64,000 nt of DNA, taken from an uncultured bacterium. GTDB lineage: Bacteria; Cyanobacteriota; Vampirovibrionia; Gastranaerophilales; Gastranaerophilaceae. The translations under genes and the position numbers were made by a program. This document shows, in pieces, positions 8,238 through 17,453 of the stretch; positions within the stretch are counted from its first letter, which is position 1; every line of letters begins with the position of its first letter. Location: assembly GCA_902783835.1 (NCBI GenBank), contig CACZSN010000044.1:1-64000 (forward strand), written 5' to 3'. The notes below the pieces were generated by a model, which saw nothing but the letters and a program-made list of their open reading frames with translations, ran no database searches and was not told the origin of the DNA.

Positions 8238-9107
8238 TTAATATTCAATATATGCGGGAGAAGTTAATTTAATAGTAGCCGTAGTTCCTTTATTAATATA
8301 AACATTATCGCCCTTGTGAAAAAGAGCAATCACGGGAGATACAACCGTATCACCGACTAAAAATACAGCACCCGGAAGGTATGTAAACGGAGTTAATATT
8401 GCACCGGGACCGTTCCACAATTTCTTCGTTACTTTCATTGATTTTCCGTAAAAAGTTTTCGCGGGCTGTCTTACTTTTTGAATACCTTTAAAATATCCGT
8501 TATCTCCCTTAACATTATTGAACAACACCGCTTTATGATTTAAATTTACCAATTTACCTTCACAATATGAAGTTCTTCCGTTGTACTTAATATAATCAGC
8601 TTTAATCGCAATTAAACCGCCGTTCCCAAGCATTTGCGGAGCATGAGAATTTACAACGGTACCGTATATTACAGTTCCGGACGGAAGAGTTAAATGTTTA
8701 GTAACAACAGGAGCTTGTGTTATAAACGTAACTTTTGCCCCTTTGGATGTTCTGTCCGAAACATTTGTATTAAACTTAACGTTAATTTTTTTGCCCCATC
8801 CAAGCTTTGAAGTTCTTACATTGATTTTTTGAGGAACTTTCGGCAAGTCAGTTTTTAATGTCGGTGTATTTGTCTCTGTCGATTTTGTAATCGTAGGAGC
8901 AGACGGAACTTCCGCTTGAGCAGGCTTATTTCCGCTGAAAATAGTCTTCGATTCAACAGATTTTGGTGATGTTTTCGGTAATGCGGGCAAAGATGATGTG
9001 TTATATTCCTTCTTTATAAATTCATCAATAGAATCATCCGCCTCAACCGCTGAAACCACCATCGCATTCAATATAAAAAATATTACTAATACTAAAACTT
9101 TTTTCAT
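8238..9107 (-). CDS. Secreted protein of unknown function, Pro/Lys-rich with beta-rich carboxy domain
   Basis: The ATG at 9107 gives 289 residues starting with a clear signal peptide (MKKVLVLVIFFILNAMVVSA). An upstream TTG at 9125 would add six residues before it, and no Shine-Dalgarno is seen for either. After the signal comes a low-complexity Pro/Lys/Thr linker (about 30-95), then a beta-rich domain with LPSGTVIYGTVV (about 145-160), loosely like the TrbI/VirB10-type PSGT motif but not enough to assign it. A hydrophobic Gly/Pro segment, PGAILTPFTYLPGAVFLVG, lies near residue 240. The adjacent lytic transglycosylase suggests an envelope role. I do not recognise the family. Confidence 0.75.
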   Translation of the reverse strand: MKKVLVLVIFFILNAMVVSAVEADDSIDEFIKKEYNTSSLPALPKTSPKSVESKTIFSGNKPAQAEVPSAPTITKSTETNTPTLKTDLPKVPQKINVRTSKLGWGKKINVKFNTNVSDRTSKGAKVTFITQAPVVTKHLTLPSGTVIYGTVVNSHAPQMLGNGGLIAIKADYIKYNGRTSYCEGKLVNLNHKAVLFNNVKGDNGYFKGIQKVRQPAKTFYGKSMKVTKKLWNGPGAILTPFTYLPGAVFLVGDTVVSPVIALFHKGDNVYINKGTTATIKLTSPAYIEY

Positions 9108-9161
9108 ATTGATATGATAAATCAATTTTCAAAATGAGGGAAAAAATTTATTTATTTTAAC

Positions 9162-9190
9162 AAAAAAAATGCCTTGACGATAGCCAAGGC
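9162..9190 (-). terminator. Terminator of the coiled-coil protein gene
   Basis: GCCTTG (9171-9176) pairs with CAAGGC (9185-9190). On the minus strand the stem is followed by eight Ts (9162-9169). Confidence 0.85.
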
Positions 9191-9214
9191 AGAACACACA
9201 CAATAAATTTTAAT

Positions 9215-9231
9215 AGAGAGAGATAGAGAGA
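9215..9231 (-). repeat. CU-rich run in the 3' UTR
   Basis: AGAGAGAGATAGAGAGA on the plus strand reads as a CU repeat in the minus-strand mRNA between the stop codon of the coiled-coil gene and its terminator. It is complementary to the purine-rich leader of the same transcript. A similar run occurs at 55732-55749 in the same position relative to another gene. Confidence 0.6.
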
Positions 9232-9243
9232 AAATTTTGTTTA

Positions 9244-10134
9244 TTAGACTTCAACCATTTCTTCTGCTTGTAAGTCTTCGTAAGCTCTTTGTGCTTCAGC
9301 AAGTTTAGCGGTTGCTTCTGCTAATTGAGCTTTTGCAAGGTCAGTTCTTTCGTGAGCAACTCTTGAGTTTGCATCTTTTTTGTTAACGTTTTCTTGCAAT
9401 TTAATCATTCTGTCAGTCATTTGAGCTTTAACATCAGCGTTTGCTTGTTCATATTGTTCTTTTGCTCTGTCTAATCTTGCTTGAGCAACTTCCAATTTTT
9501 CTTGAGCAACTCTTTCTGATTCTTCACGTCTTTCAACTTGCATGCTCAATTGTTCTTGTTTTTCTTGAGCTTTTGCATATTTGATTTGTGCTTTTTCAAG
9601 AGGAGTTAAAACTCTTTCTTCTTCTTTTTCTTCATCGTTAGCTTCAACAACTTCAGCTGCTTCAGGAGTTTCAGTAACGTCTCTTGCTTCAACATCTGCT
9701 ACAACTTCGGGTTCTTCTTCTTGTTGTTGTTGAACATTTTGTTGATTGAATTGAACTTGGAGTTGTTGCATTGCAGGATTGTTAGCCATCAAAGCTGCTG
9801 ATAATTCTTGTCTGAAAGATTGACCTTTACCTGAGAAAAGGAAAGCTGCTGATGCAACGAGGAATAATCCGGGGCAAAAACCGAGAGCAAAACCTGCCAA
9901 GTAGAACATCGGAATTGATTTTAACAAAACACCCAATTTGCTTGTGTTAGGTTGGAATGTGTCTTGTGTAATTGTTGCGGAAAGTCTCGGTTGTTCTTCA
10001 TTAGCATTAACGTTTACATTGTTATTGCTTCTAACGGAAAGTGCCATTGAACCAAATGGAGGACGAATAGCAAGTTGTGTATTTTCTTGTCTTCTCGTAT
10101 TGTTTACATTTGTCATATTTGCTGAAATTTCCAT
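9244..10134 (-). CDS. Coiled-coil protein with one hydrophobic hairpin, unknown function
   Basis: The 296 residues have three parts. An Asn/Arg/Gln-rich amino terminus (1-65) carries no signal peptide. A hydrophobic segment, about 70-100 (KSIPMFYLAGFALGFCPGLF then LVASAAFLF), could be one or two membrane helices. A long Gln-rich, then Glu/Ala/Lys-rich coiled coil (about 120-296) has heptad-like repeats such as LAEATAKLAEAQRAYEDL. RBS GGAAACG lies before the ATG. The leader carries a relative of the ATAAGAG motif (10151-10173), and a terminator follows. The composition suggests a structural, membrane-tethered protein. No family is recognised. Confidence 0.75.
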   Translation of the reverse strand: MEISANMTNVNNTRRQENTQLAIRPPFGSMALSVRSNNNVNVNANEEQPRLSATITQDTFQPNTSKLGVLLKSIPMFYLAGFALGFCPGLFLVASAAFLFSGKGQSFRQELSAALMANNPAMQQLQVQFNQQNVQQQQEEEPEVVADVEARDVTETPEAAEVVEANDEEKEEERVLTPLEKAQIKYAKAQEKQEQLSMQVERREESERVAQEKLEVAQARLDRAKEQYEQANADVKAQMTDRMIKLQENVNKKDANSRVAHERTDLAKAQLAEATAKLAEAQRAYEDLQAEEMVEV

Positions 10135-10150
10135 CTTTTCGTTTCCTTTT

Positions 10151-10173
10151 TCTCTCTTATGTCTTATTAAAGT
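10151..10173 (-). promoter_or_regulatory. Promoter/leader motif related to the 1374 and 56050 copies
   Basis: The minus strand reads ACTTTAATAAGACATAAGAG followed by AGA. It matches the 20-base motif at 1374 and 56050 at ACTTTA, ATAAG and the trailing GAGAGA, with a short insertion. It sits 17-39 bases before the ATG of the coiled-coil gene. Confidence 0.4.
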
Positions 10174-10296
10174 ATTCCAAAACCATGAAATTGCCTGATT
10201 TTAGCATGTTTGTGAAGAAATGTTACAATAAGCATATATCAATATATAAAACTAAGAAAAATCATATAAATACAGGTCTTAATCGGATAAAAAAAT

Positions 10297-10305
10297 TGGT
10301 ATAAA
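10297..10305 (+). promoter_or_regulatory. Extended -10 promoter of the TPR gene
   Basis: TGG followed by TATAAA (10300-10305) fits an extended -10 (TGnTATAAT). The same TGGTATA core precedes the genes starting at 45012 and 52614. No good -35 is seen. Confidence 0.4.
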
Positions 10306-10335
10306 TATAATGTAAGAATTAATTACTGAGGCGAA

Positions 10336-11958
10336 ATGAACGAACAAACATCCGAAATGACTTTAGAACGTGCAAGAGAAGCTCATGAACGTTGGTTAAT
10401 TAAGAATAACAAGAATGATTTAGACAAAGCAATTGAATATTATTCAAGAACACTTTGTGAAAATCCTACTATTCCGGAAAGTTATTACCGATTAGCTATG
10501 TTGCTTTGGGAAAGCGGTCAAATCGGCTTGACATCAGCCATAAACAAGTGTCAGTTGGCATTAACCGTTTCGCCGGAAAATATCAATGCACATCTTTACA
10601 CGGGATATTTTTTCAAACTTGCGGAAAAATTTGACGAAGCGGAAAAAGAATTTAAAAAAGCGATAGATATCAGTCCTATGTTTTCTTCGCGAGCAAGATT
10701 AAATTTAGGTTTATTAAATGCAGAAAAAATTCTTTCAGGCAAATTCAGATTAACTTATGCCTTAAAATCGGCTTATTACCTTACAACAGGAACACTTTTC
10801 GGGATATTGGATTATCCTTATGTGAGAATGGGCATGCAAAAAATAAGGGAAAGTTTTTCAGTTGGAAAATATCTCGTGACGGGAGCCTTACTCCAAAAAT
10901 TCGGATTAGATAAAAAAGCAATAAACACATTTAAGACAGCACAATTTGAAACGGGTCGTTCTGAAATTTTCGGAAAATTAATCGGTGATTTGGACATTAA
11001 AAACGAAAATGTTGATGCGGCACTTGAATCTTATGAAAATGTTTTAAAGGTAAATCCTCATGACAGAGAATCGTTATTAAAAAAAGCAACGATATTACAA
11101 ACATATTACGAAGGCCGTGAAGAAGAAGCAATTGAAGCATATACAAGAGCTCTCGAAACAGATGGTGACAAAGATTATATATATTATGAATTGGGTCACT
11201 TATATTTGAAAAAAAATGAGATTATTAATGCAATAACGGCATTTAAACTTGCTGTTGAAAAAGACCAAACAAATGCATTTTTCCACAATGCACTCGGATT
11301 TGCGTTGTTTACGGCAGGTCAATATGATGATGCGGAAGATCATTATCTTGTCGCAATCAATATGAATCCTGACGCGGAATGGACGGCTACAGTTTGCAGA
11401 GCTTGTGCGTTAATTTATTCCGATGTCAAAAAGAACAACGAAAAAGCAATCAGAATGTATATGCAATCACTTTCGCTTTACCCTGATTGTGCGGATACTT
11501 ATCTTTCGTTGGGTGATTTGTATTTTGACGAAGAAGATTATGACAAAGCACTTGAAAACTACACAAAATCGATTGAATTAAATCCTCAAGACCATTATGC
11601 TTTCAACAAACTTGCAACTTGTTTGTGGCAAAAAGATTTTGTTGAAGAAGCTATAATTTCTTACCGTCACGCAATTGATTTAAATCCCGATTATGATGCG
11701 GCCTATAATAATTTAGGTGCCGTGTATCTTGACGGAAAACAAATGTATAACCAAGCAAAAGATTGTTTCTTAACTGCAATTGAAAAGAATTCGGAATATG
11801 AAATGGCATATTACAATGCAGGAAGAGCATTTGAGGAGCTTGGTGACAAAATTCAGGCAGCAAAATATTATCAAAAAGCATTAGAACTTAATGAAAAGAC
11901 AAAACAAATTACGACAATTGACATACAGTCAAAAATCTTTGAATTGTTTGAGGACTAA
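10336..11958 (+). CDS. Large TPR-repeat protein (paralogue of the gene at 1930-3531)
   Basis: The 540 residues contain roughly a dozen TPR units, with a non-repeat central segment (about 135-190, with KSAYYLTTGTLFGILDYPY) in the same place as in the minus-strand paralogue. Shared blocks include AEWTATVCRACALIYSDVKK against a WTSIVAQTLGYVF block, and YNNLGAVYLDG near the end. There is no signal peptide or membrane helix, so it is probably a cytoplasmic protein-protein interaction scaffold. RBS GAGGCG precedes the ATG. The stop overlaps the stop of convergent aroA by bases 11955-11958, with no terminator between them, so the two transcripts must overlap. Confidence 0.87.
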   Translation: MNEQTSEMTLERAREAHERWLIKNNKNDLDKAIEYYSRTLCENPTIPESYYRLAMLLWESGQIGLTSAINKCQLALTVSPENINAHLYTGYFFKLAEKFDEAEKEFKKAIDISPMFSSRARLNLGLLNAEKILSGKFRLTYALKSAYYLTTGTLFGILDYPYVRMGMQKIRESFSVGKYLVTGALLQKFGLDKKAINTFKTAQFETGRSEIFGKLIGDLDIKNENVDAALESYENVLKVNPHDRESLLKKATILQTYYEGREEEAIEAYTRALETDGDKDYIYYELGHLYLKKNEIINAITAFKLAVEKDQTNAFFHNALGFALFTAGQYDDAEDHYLVAINMNPDAEWTATVCRACALIYSDVKKNNEKAIRMYMQSLSLYPDCADTYLSLGDLYFDEEDYDKALENYTKSIELNPQDHYAFNKLATCLWQKDFVEEAIISYRHAIDLNPDYDAAYNNLGAVYLDGKQMYNQAKDCFLTAIEKNSEYEMAYYNAGRAFEELGDKIQAAKYYQKALELNEKTKQITTIDIQSKIFELFED

Positions 11959-13235
11959 TCTTTTGTAATTTTGCTCATTAATTCCTGAAATTCCGGGAAA
12001 GAAGTATTTACCCACTCAAATTCTTTGATTAATAACGGTTGTTGAGTTATTAAACCTGCAACATAAAAGCTCATAGCCGTTCTGTGGTCGTGATGTGTAT
12101 CAATCTCGATACCGCCCGTTAATGAGGTTTTGCCGTTAATAATCATACCGTCGGGACGCTCTTCAATATCTGCCCCGATTGCTTTGAGTTGGCTTACAAT
12201 CGTCGAAATTCTGTCTGATTCTTTATTTCTCAAATCAGATGCATCTTTAATGACCGTGGTACCTTCTGCCTGAGTTGCAAGAACGGCAATCACGGGAATT
12301 TCGTCAATCAATCTCGGAATGTCCGCTCCTTCTATTGTTGTACCCTTTAAATCGGAATATGAAACTTTGATGTCTGCAACAGGTTCTCCTGAAATGTTGC
12401 GTTCATTCAAAAGCTCAATATTTGCTCCCATTCGTTTAAATACATCAATAATTCCTGAACGGGTATGATTTACACCGACATTTTCAATAATTATTTCTGA
12501 ATTTTGAACAATTGCAGCGGCAACCATAAAAAATGCGGCAGAAGAAATATCTCCGCAAACTTCCATGTCCTTGGGAGTTAAAATGCACGGTCTGATTGAA
12601 GTTGAGGTCAAAGAATTTTCCACAATATCGGCCTCAAGATACTTGAGCATTAACTCGGTGTGGTTTCTTGATTGATAAGGCTCATTGACAGTCGTAATAC
12701 CGTCTGCAAACATTCCAGCAAGCAGCACAGCAGATTTAACCTGAGCTGATGCAAGCGGAGAATTATAAGTAATTGCGTGAAGTTTTCCGCCTGTAATTTT
12801 AAGAGGTGCTTTATAGTTGTTATGACTGAATTTTGCCCCCATTTCAGTCAAAGGAGAAATTATTCTTTTCATCGGTCTCTTACTCAAACTTGCATCACCG
12901 AAAAGGGTGGAATTAAAAGGTTGTCCCGCAAGTATTCCCGACATCATTCTCATTGTCGTACCTGAATTTCCGCAATCCAAATCGGAATTCGGAGCCTTTA
13001 GGGCATTTTTAGCATTGATTGTTAAATCCATATCCGTGTGAAATTTTACTTCGCAACCTAATTGTTGCAGAATTTTCAACGTTGAATGACAATCAGCTCC
13101 TTTTGAAAAATTTTTAATATTTACAACACCTTTTGTAAGTGAAGCAAACATAGCGGTTCTGTGACTTATAGACTTATCCGGAGGGATAACAATATTACCT
13201 GTTAATTTTTTTGCATTTTTAGTTTTGTAATCCAT
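11955..13235 (-). CDS. aroA: 3-phosphoshikimate 1-carboxyvinyltransferase (EPSP synthase)
   Basis: AroA joins shikimate-3-phosphate and phosphoenolpyruvate to form EPSP, the sixth step of the shikimate pathway. The 426 residues are a normal length. PPDKSISHRTAMF (about 18-30) holds the PEP-binding Lys, Ser and Arg. GNSGTTMRMM (about 93-102) and LFGDASLSKRPM are the other signatures, and ESDR near residue 340 is the second-domain motif. It is the last gene of a probable trkA-trkH-aroA operon, 10 bases after trkH. No other shikimate gene is in the window. Confidence 0.96.
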   Translation of the reverse strand: MDYKTKNAKKLTGNIVIPPDKSISHRTAMFASLTKGVVNIKNFSKGADCHSTLKILQQLGCEVKFHTDMDLTINAKNALKAPNSDLDCGNSGTTMRMMSGILAGQPFNSTLFGDASLSKRPMKRIISPLTEMGAKFSHNNYKAPLKITGGKLHAITYNSPLASAQVKSAVLLAGMFADGITTVNEPYQSRNHTELMLKYLEADIVENSLTSTSIRPCILTPKDMEVCGDISSAAFFMVAAAIVQNSEIIIENVGVNHTRSGIIDVFKRMGANIELLNERNISGEPVADIKVSYSDLKGTTIEGADIPRLIDEIPVIAVLATQAEGTTVIKDASDLRNKESDRISTIVSQLKAIGADIEERPDGMIINGKTSLTGGIEIDTHHDHRTAMSFYVAGLITQQPLLIKEFEWVNTSFPEFQELMSKITKD

Positions 13236-13245
13236 TTTGTACTCT

Positions 13246-14709
13246 TTACTTTTTGATGTAATAAAAATCAGGGTGTAACAATGCTAAAAAAGGTATCAAT
13301 TCAAGACGTCCGATTAGCATGTTGAAAATAAAAATAATTTTTGTAGAAGTTTGCAGGAAATCGAAATTTCCCATCGGACCTAAAACCCCAAGTCCAGGTC
13401 CAATGTTGCCAAGAGAAGCGATAGCACCCGTGCAGCCGATTGTAATATTATGTTCAATCATGGTTGAAATAAATGCGGTAATTGCAAATATTCCGAAATA
13501 GAAAATTACAAATGACATCATTTGAGCCATAATTTCATTCGGAACCGTAGAACCGTTTACCCGAACCGGAACAACAGCATTCGGATGCAGAATTTTAAAC
13601 AATTCACGTCTGATGTATTTATAAACAAAAACGAGTCTTATAATCTTCAAACCGCCTGATGCGGAACCTGCACAAGCCCCCGTGAATAATAAAATTGCCA
13701 AAATCATTTGTGCAGCAAACGGCCAGGTTGTATAATCCACAGTCGCAAATCCCGTAGTCGTAATGACAGATATCGTTTGAAATAAACTTTCTTCTATTGC
13801 AGTCGAAAAATAATACGTTTTTCCGAAAAACAATATCAACATAATAGCCAAAGCACAGAATAATGTTACCGAAAGATATGTAAAAAATTCATCATTTTTA
13901 AACAAAATTCTTATTCTTTTTTGAACAAAAACCCGATACAACATCGAAAAACCGGTTCCCGATAAGAACATGAAAAATGCAATAACCCAAACAAATTGAG
14001 GATTGTTATAACCGATTATGCTGTCAGGGTTGGGAGAAAATCCGCCGCAAGAAATTGTGGACATAGCATTACAAATCGCATCATATAACGGCATTCCCAT
14101 AAATTTCAAAATAATAATCAATACAACCGTAAAAGCCGTATACATATTCCATAAAACAGCCGCCGTGGATTTAACACGGGGAGTGAACTTTCCGTCCGTC
14201 GGTCCGGGAGATTCTGCCGAAAACATTTGACGACCAGCAACCGCAAATTGAGGCAAAATTGCAATAAACAAAACGATAATTCCCATACCGCCTAACCATT
14301 GAGTAAATGATCGCCAAAAGAACATCGTCTTGGGATACATCGAAAAATCCGTCAAAATTGTAGAACCGGTAGTAGTAATTCCAGAAACAGCTTCAAACAA
14401 AGAATTTACGGGACTCAAGCCGTAAAATAAATACGGAATCATGGAAATAAAAGACATTATTATCCACGAAAATGCAACCGTACCAAGTGCTTCAACCTTT
14501 TTAAAATCATTCAGCAAATCAGGTTGAATACGTTTAGGGTTAAGAGAAAAGCCTATAATCAAATTAACCAAAAGCGTTACGGCAAAAGCGATTGCGGAAG
14601 AATAATCTTTAAAATACAAAGCAACGGCAATAGGAACTAACATAACAATCGTCATGTATTTTAAAACCAAACTTATTGCCACTGCCAAAAAACGTAATCT
14701 CATAGCCAC
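13246..14709 (-). CDS. trkH: Potassium uptake channel subunit TrkH/KtrB
   Basis: This is the membrane ion-conducting subunit for K+ uptake, gated by the cytosolic TrkA. The 487 residues hold about ten hydrophobic helices in four M1-P-M2 repeats. Filter regions include SGITTTGST, TISCGGFS and VITTTGFATVDY, and WLGGMGIIVLFIAILP follows the first pore. The GTG start at 14709 directly follows the stop of trkA, and an ATG two codons later (14703) is the alternative. There is no separate RBS, so translation is probably coupled to trkA. The fourth pore loop (SLGNIGPGLG) is intact, so it should be functional. Confidence 0.94.
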   Translation of the reverse strand: MAMRLRFLAVAISLVLKYMTIVMLVPIAVALYFKDYSSAIAFAVTLLVNLIIGFSLNPKRIQPDLLNDFKKVEALGTVAFSWIIMSFISMIPYLFYGLSPVNSLFEAVSGITTTGSTILTDFSMYPKTMFFWRSFTQWLGGMGIIVLFIAILPQFAVAGRQMFSAESPGPTDGKFTPRVKSTAAVLWNMYTAFTVVLIIILKFMGMPLYDAICNAMSTISCGGFSPNPDSIIGYNNPQFVWVIAFFMFLSGTGFSMLYRVFVQKRIRILFKNDEFFTYLSVTLFCALAIMLILFFGKTYYFSTAIEESLFQTISVITTTGFATVDYTTWPFAAQMILAILLFTGACAGSASGGLKIIRLVFVYKYIRRELFKILHPNAVVPVRVNGSTVPNEIMAQMMSFVIFYFGIFAITAFISTMIEHNITIGCTGAIASLGNIGPGLGVLGPMGNFDFLQTSTKIIFIFNMLIGRLELIPFLALLHPDFYYIKK

Positions 14710-16050
14710 CTAACAACTTTTTAAATACTTTTGAATAGGAGCGGAATTTTCCTGCATCGTAAATATAATTAAGTGGTCTTCAGGCATAATCAACGTGTCG
14801 CCTTTTGGGATGATAACGTGTTTACGACGTTCAATGATTGCAATTACAGCCTTATGAGGAAGTCTCAAATCCATAACTTTTCTCTGCTCAAAAGTTTCCG
14901 GTAATTGAATTTCAACGACTTCGCCCTGACCGCTTTCAACCGTTGCAAGGATTGAGATATCAGGAACAATAAAGTGGTCGTAAATGTCGTGCATAGCCGC
15001 TTCGTTTTGAGATATCGCAACATCGATTCCGACTTTTTCAAACAAATCAACGTTTAAACCTTTTGACACGCGGGATACGACCTTTTTTACACCGGCTTGT
15101 TTCGCAAGCAAAGAGCATAGCAGATTTTTTTCGTCATTGTCGGTTACACAAACCAAAACATCGGCATCTTCAGCTTGTTCATTGAGAAGAAGCTGAATAT
15201 CCGTACCATCGCCGTTAATGACAAGTGTTTTTTTCAAAATTTGAGAAATTTGTTCGCAACGCTTGTAATCTTTTTCAAAAATTTTACACTTAATATCAGC
15301 CTGTTCAAGTCTTTCCGCGAGTAGCAAACCGACGTTTCCTCCACCGACAATGGCAACGAAACCGACTTTCGTATCCTCTCTAAACACTTCCGCAGCAAGC
15401 AAATCGAGTGATTTAACCGAACCCATAAAGATAACTTTATCACCGACTTTAAGTTCCGTATCCCCTGACGGTATAGAAAGATGACCGTCTCTTGTAATAC
15501 CGACAATCAGGGTTTCTTCGGGAAAAGAACATTCTTTTACTTTTTTATTGACAATCGGAGAAGAATCTTTAATCGGATACTCAAGCAAACGAGCTTTACC
15601 TTTTGCGAAAATTTCCACTTGAGTAGCACTCGGAACGGTAATAATTCTAAAGATTTCACCCGTCAAAAGTTCTTCGGGTCGAATGATATAATCGGGTAAA
15701 ATTTCTCTGTCAAATTTTCCGTTTTTGATGCTCCAAACAGACTCGTAATACTCTTCATTACTTATAAAGCAAACCGTTCTTGCCGATGAAACAGCTTTCA
15801 TCATAATACAAGCAACGATATTAACCTCGTCACTGTCGTTGCAGGCAATAAAGACATCACATTCATCAAGGTGATTTTCTTTCAAAAACTTGATATCTGA
15901 AGCGTTTCCTTCAAGAACTTCTATGTCTAATTTGTAGAAATCCGAAGAGATGTTTTCGGGCTTGTCGACAATAATAATGTCGTGGTCCTCGAACAAAGAA
16001 GTTGCGATTAAGCACCCCCTGTTATTTGCTCCAAATATAACAATTTTCAT
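14710..16050 (-). CDS. trkA: Trk system potassium uptake regulator TrkA (two RCK domains)
   Basis: This NAD(H)/nucleotide-binding gating subunit sits on the cytosolic face of TrkH. I place the start at 16050 (446 residues, AAGGAA upstream). A frame extension to 16194 lacks an RBS and would run through the promoter of hom. Two Rossmann/RCK_N domains are visible: MKIVIFGANNRGC at 1-13, where the usual GxGxxG is altered to GANNRG, and VGGGNVGLLLAERLE at about 230. Each is followed by an RCK_C (TrkA-C) domain. The change in the first glycine motif may shift its nucleotide preference. trkH follows immediately. Confidence 0.94.
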   Translation of the reverse strand: MKIVIFGANNRGCLIATSLFEDHDIIIVDKPENISSDFYKLDIEVLEGNASDIKFLKENHLDECDVFIACNDSDEVNIVACIMMKAVSSARTVCFISNEEYYESVWSIKNGKFDREILPDYIIRPEELLTGEIFRIITVPSATQVEIFAKGKARLLEYPIKDSSPIVNKKVKECSFPEETLIVGITRDGHLSIPSGDTELKVGDKVIFMGSVKSLDLLAAEVFREDTKVGFVAIVGGGNVGLLLAERLEQADIKCKIFEKDYKRCEQISQILKKTLVINGDGTDIQLLLNEQAEDADVLVCVTDNDEKNLLCSLLAKQAGVKKVVSRVSKGLNVDLFEKVGIDVAISQNEAAMHDIYDHFIVPDISILATVESGQGEVVEIQLPETFEQRKVMDLRLPHKAVIAIIERRKHVIIPKGDTLIMPEDHLIIFTMQENSAPIQKYLKSC

Positions 16051-16122
16051 TAACAAATTCCTTTTTGAGCTAATTTTACATAAACAATAAAATATTTTCA
16101 ATAGATTGTTAAAATCGAGTGT

Positions 16123-16151
16123 TTGTGCTTTAATAAACCTATATTTAATAT
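16123..16151 (+). promoter_or_regulatory. Candidate sigma-70-type promoter of hom-thrC
   Basis: TTGTGC (16123-16128) and TAATAT (16146-16151) are separated by 17 bases and lie 21 bases before the hom start, in the divergent trkA-hom gap. The downstream ATATAAGAGAG resembles the leader motif seen at 1374. Confidence 0.45.
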
Positions 16152-16171
16152 TATATAAGAGAGGCTCTCTG

Positions 16172-17443
16172 ATGGGAAAAATAAAAATCGGCATAATCGG
16201 ACTCGGAACAGTGGGTTGCGGAGTCGTAAAAACATTAAGAAATTTCGATGAACAAGTCGAAATAGTAAGAATTGCCGTTCACAATTTGAATAAGAAAAGA
16301 AATATTGATAATTTGGATGAATCGATTTTAACGGACAATCCGTTCGAAATTGTTGATGACAAAGATATTGACATAGTAGTCGAAGTTATGGGGGGTGTAA
16401 ACCCGGCATTTCAACTTCTCAAAAAGGCAATCGAAAACGGCAAACATATCGTTACCGCTAACAAGGAACTTCTTGCAAAACACGGCGAAGAACTATTCCA
16501 ATCAGCAAAAGAAAAAAATGTCGTAATTCTTTATGAAGCGGCAGTTGCAGGCGGTATTCCAATTATTATGCCGATTAAAACGATTTTGCGTTCAAATAAA
16601 ATCACAAAAGTTAAAGGTATTTTGAACGGCACAACAAACTACATTTTGACAAAAATGGATGAGGATTGTGCATCTTACGAAAAAGTATTGAAAGAAGCAC
16701 AGGAATTGGGTTATGCGGAAACAGACCCGACAGGAGATGTTGAAGGTTATGATGCTGCATACAAAATCGTAACACTTGCAACAATTGCTTTCGGAAAAAG
16801 AATTAAAATTGAAAATACATATCGTGAAGGAATTACAAAAATTTCAGCAAAAGATATCCAAAGAGCAAACGAATTAGGCTATAAAATTAAGCTTATTGCA
16901 TCAGCGGAACTTGATGAAAACGGTACGGCAGATGTAAGAGTTCATCCGATGCTTGTCCCGAAAGAACACGTTCTTGCAAAAATCAATAACGTCACAAACG
17001 CAGTAATGTTAACGGGAACCCCCGTCGGAGAAATTATGTTTACAGGCCCGGGGGCCGGTGAATTTCCGACAGCAAGTTCTGTTGTAGGAGACATTTTGGC
17101 TCTTTGCTCGGAAGTAAGAAGAACGGCATATCCTTTGCCAATGATGAGATGTAATCACACGGAAACCGCAAAAACATTGAGCATTGACGAAACGACAAAT
17201 CGTTATTACATAATGCTTAATACCGTGGATACCCCGGGTGCAATCGGTATTATCGGAACTATTTGCGGAAAACATAACATAAACCTTTCCGATATCCTTC
17301 AAAAAGGAGCAAAAGACGGAAAAGCAGAAGTTGTTGTAATTACCGGCTTATGCAACGAAGGTAATATGAAAAATGCACTTGAAGATATGAAAAATTCAAA
17401 TGTAATTGAAGAAATAAAAAGTTTAATCAGAGTAATGAATTAA
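16172..17443 (+). CDS. hom: Homoserine dehydrogenase
   Basis: It reduces aspartate semialdehyde to homoserine with NAD(P)H, the branch point toward threonine and methionine. The ATG at 16172 (423 residues) has GAGAGG upstream and begins directly at the Rossmann strand: [12 protein letters not shown] at about 5-16. The frame extends to 16106 but that part carries no RBS. Catalytic-region motifs include [11 protein letters not shown], the [14 protein letters not shown] segment (about 185-198) and AAYK. A regulatory ACT domain occupies about 345-423 ([12 protein letters not shown]), as in threonine-sensitive enzymes. thrC follows 10 bases later. Confidence 0.96.
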   Translation: MGKIKIGIIGLGTVGCGVVKTLRNFDEQVEIVRIAVHNLNKKRNIDNLDESILTDNPFEIVDDKDIDIVVEVMGGVNPAFQLLKKAIENGKHIVTANKELLAKHGEELFQSAKEKNVVILYEAAVAGGIPIIMPIKTILRSNKITKVKGILNGTTNYILTKMDEDCASYEKVLKEAQELGYAETDPTGDVEGYDAAYKIVTLATIAFGKRIKIENTYREGITKISAKDIQRANELGYKIKLIASAELDENGTADVRVHPMLVPKEHVLAKINNVTNAVMLTGTPVGEIMFTGPGAGEFPTASSVVGDILALCSEVRRTAYPLPMMRCNHTETAKTLSIDETTNRYYIMLNTVDTPGAIGIIGTICGKHNINLSDILQKGAKDGKAEVVVITGLCNEGNMKNALEDMKNSNVIEEIKSLIRVMN

Positions 17444-17453
17444 GGATAAAAAA

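Noticed and set aside
16106-16171. Upstream extension of hom to 16106
   Set aside because: No RBS; the promoter and the start of trkA occupy this region, and homology starts at the Rossmann strand just after ATG 16172.
14710-16194. Full-length trkA frame starting at 16194
   Set aside because: The extension has no RBS and crosses the hom promoter. ATG 16050 begins at the first Rossmann strand with AAGGAA upstream.
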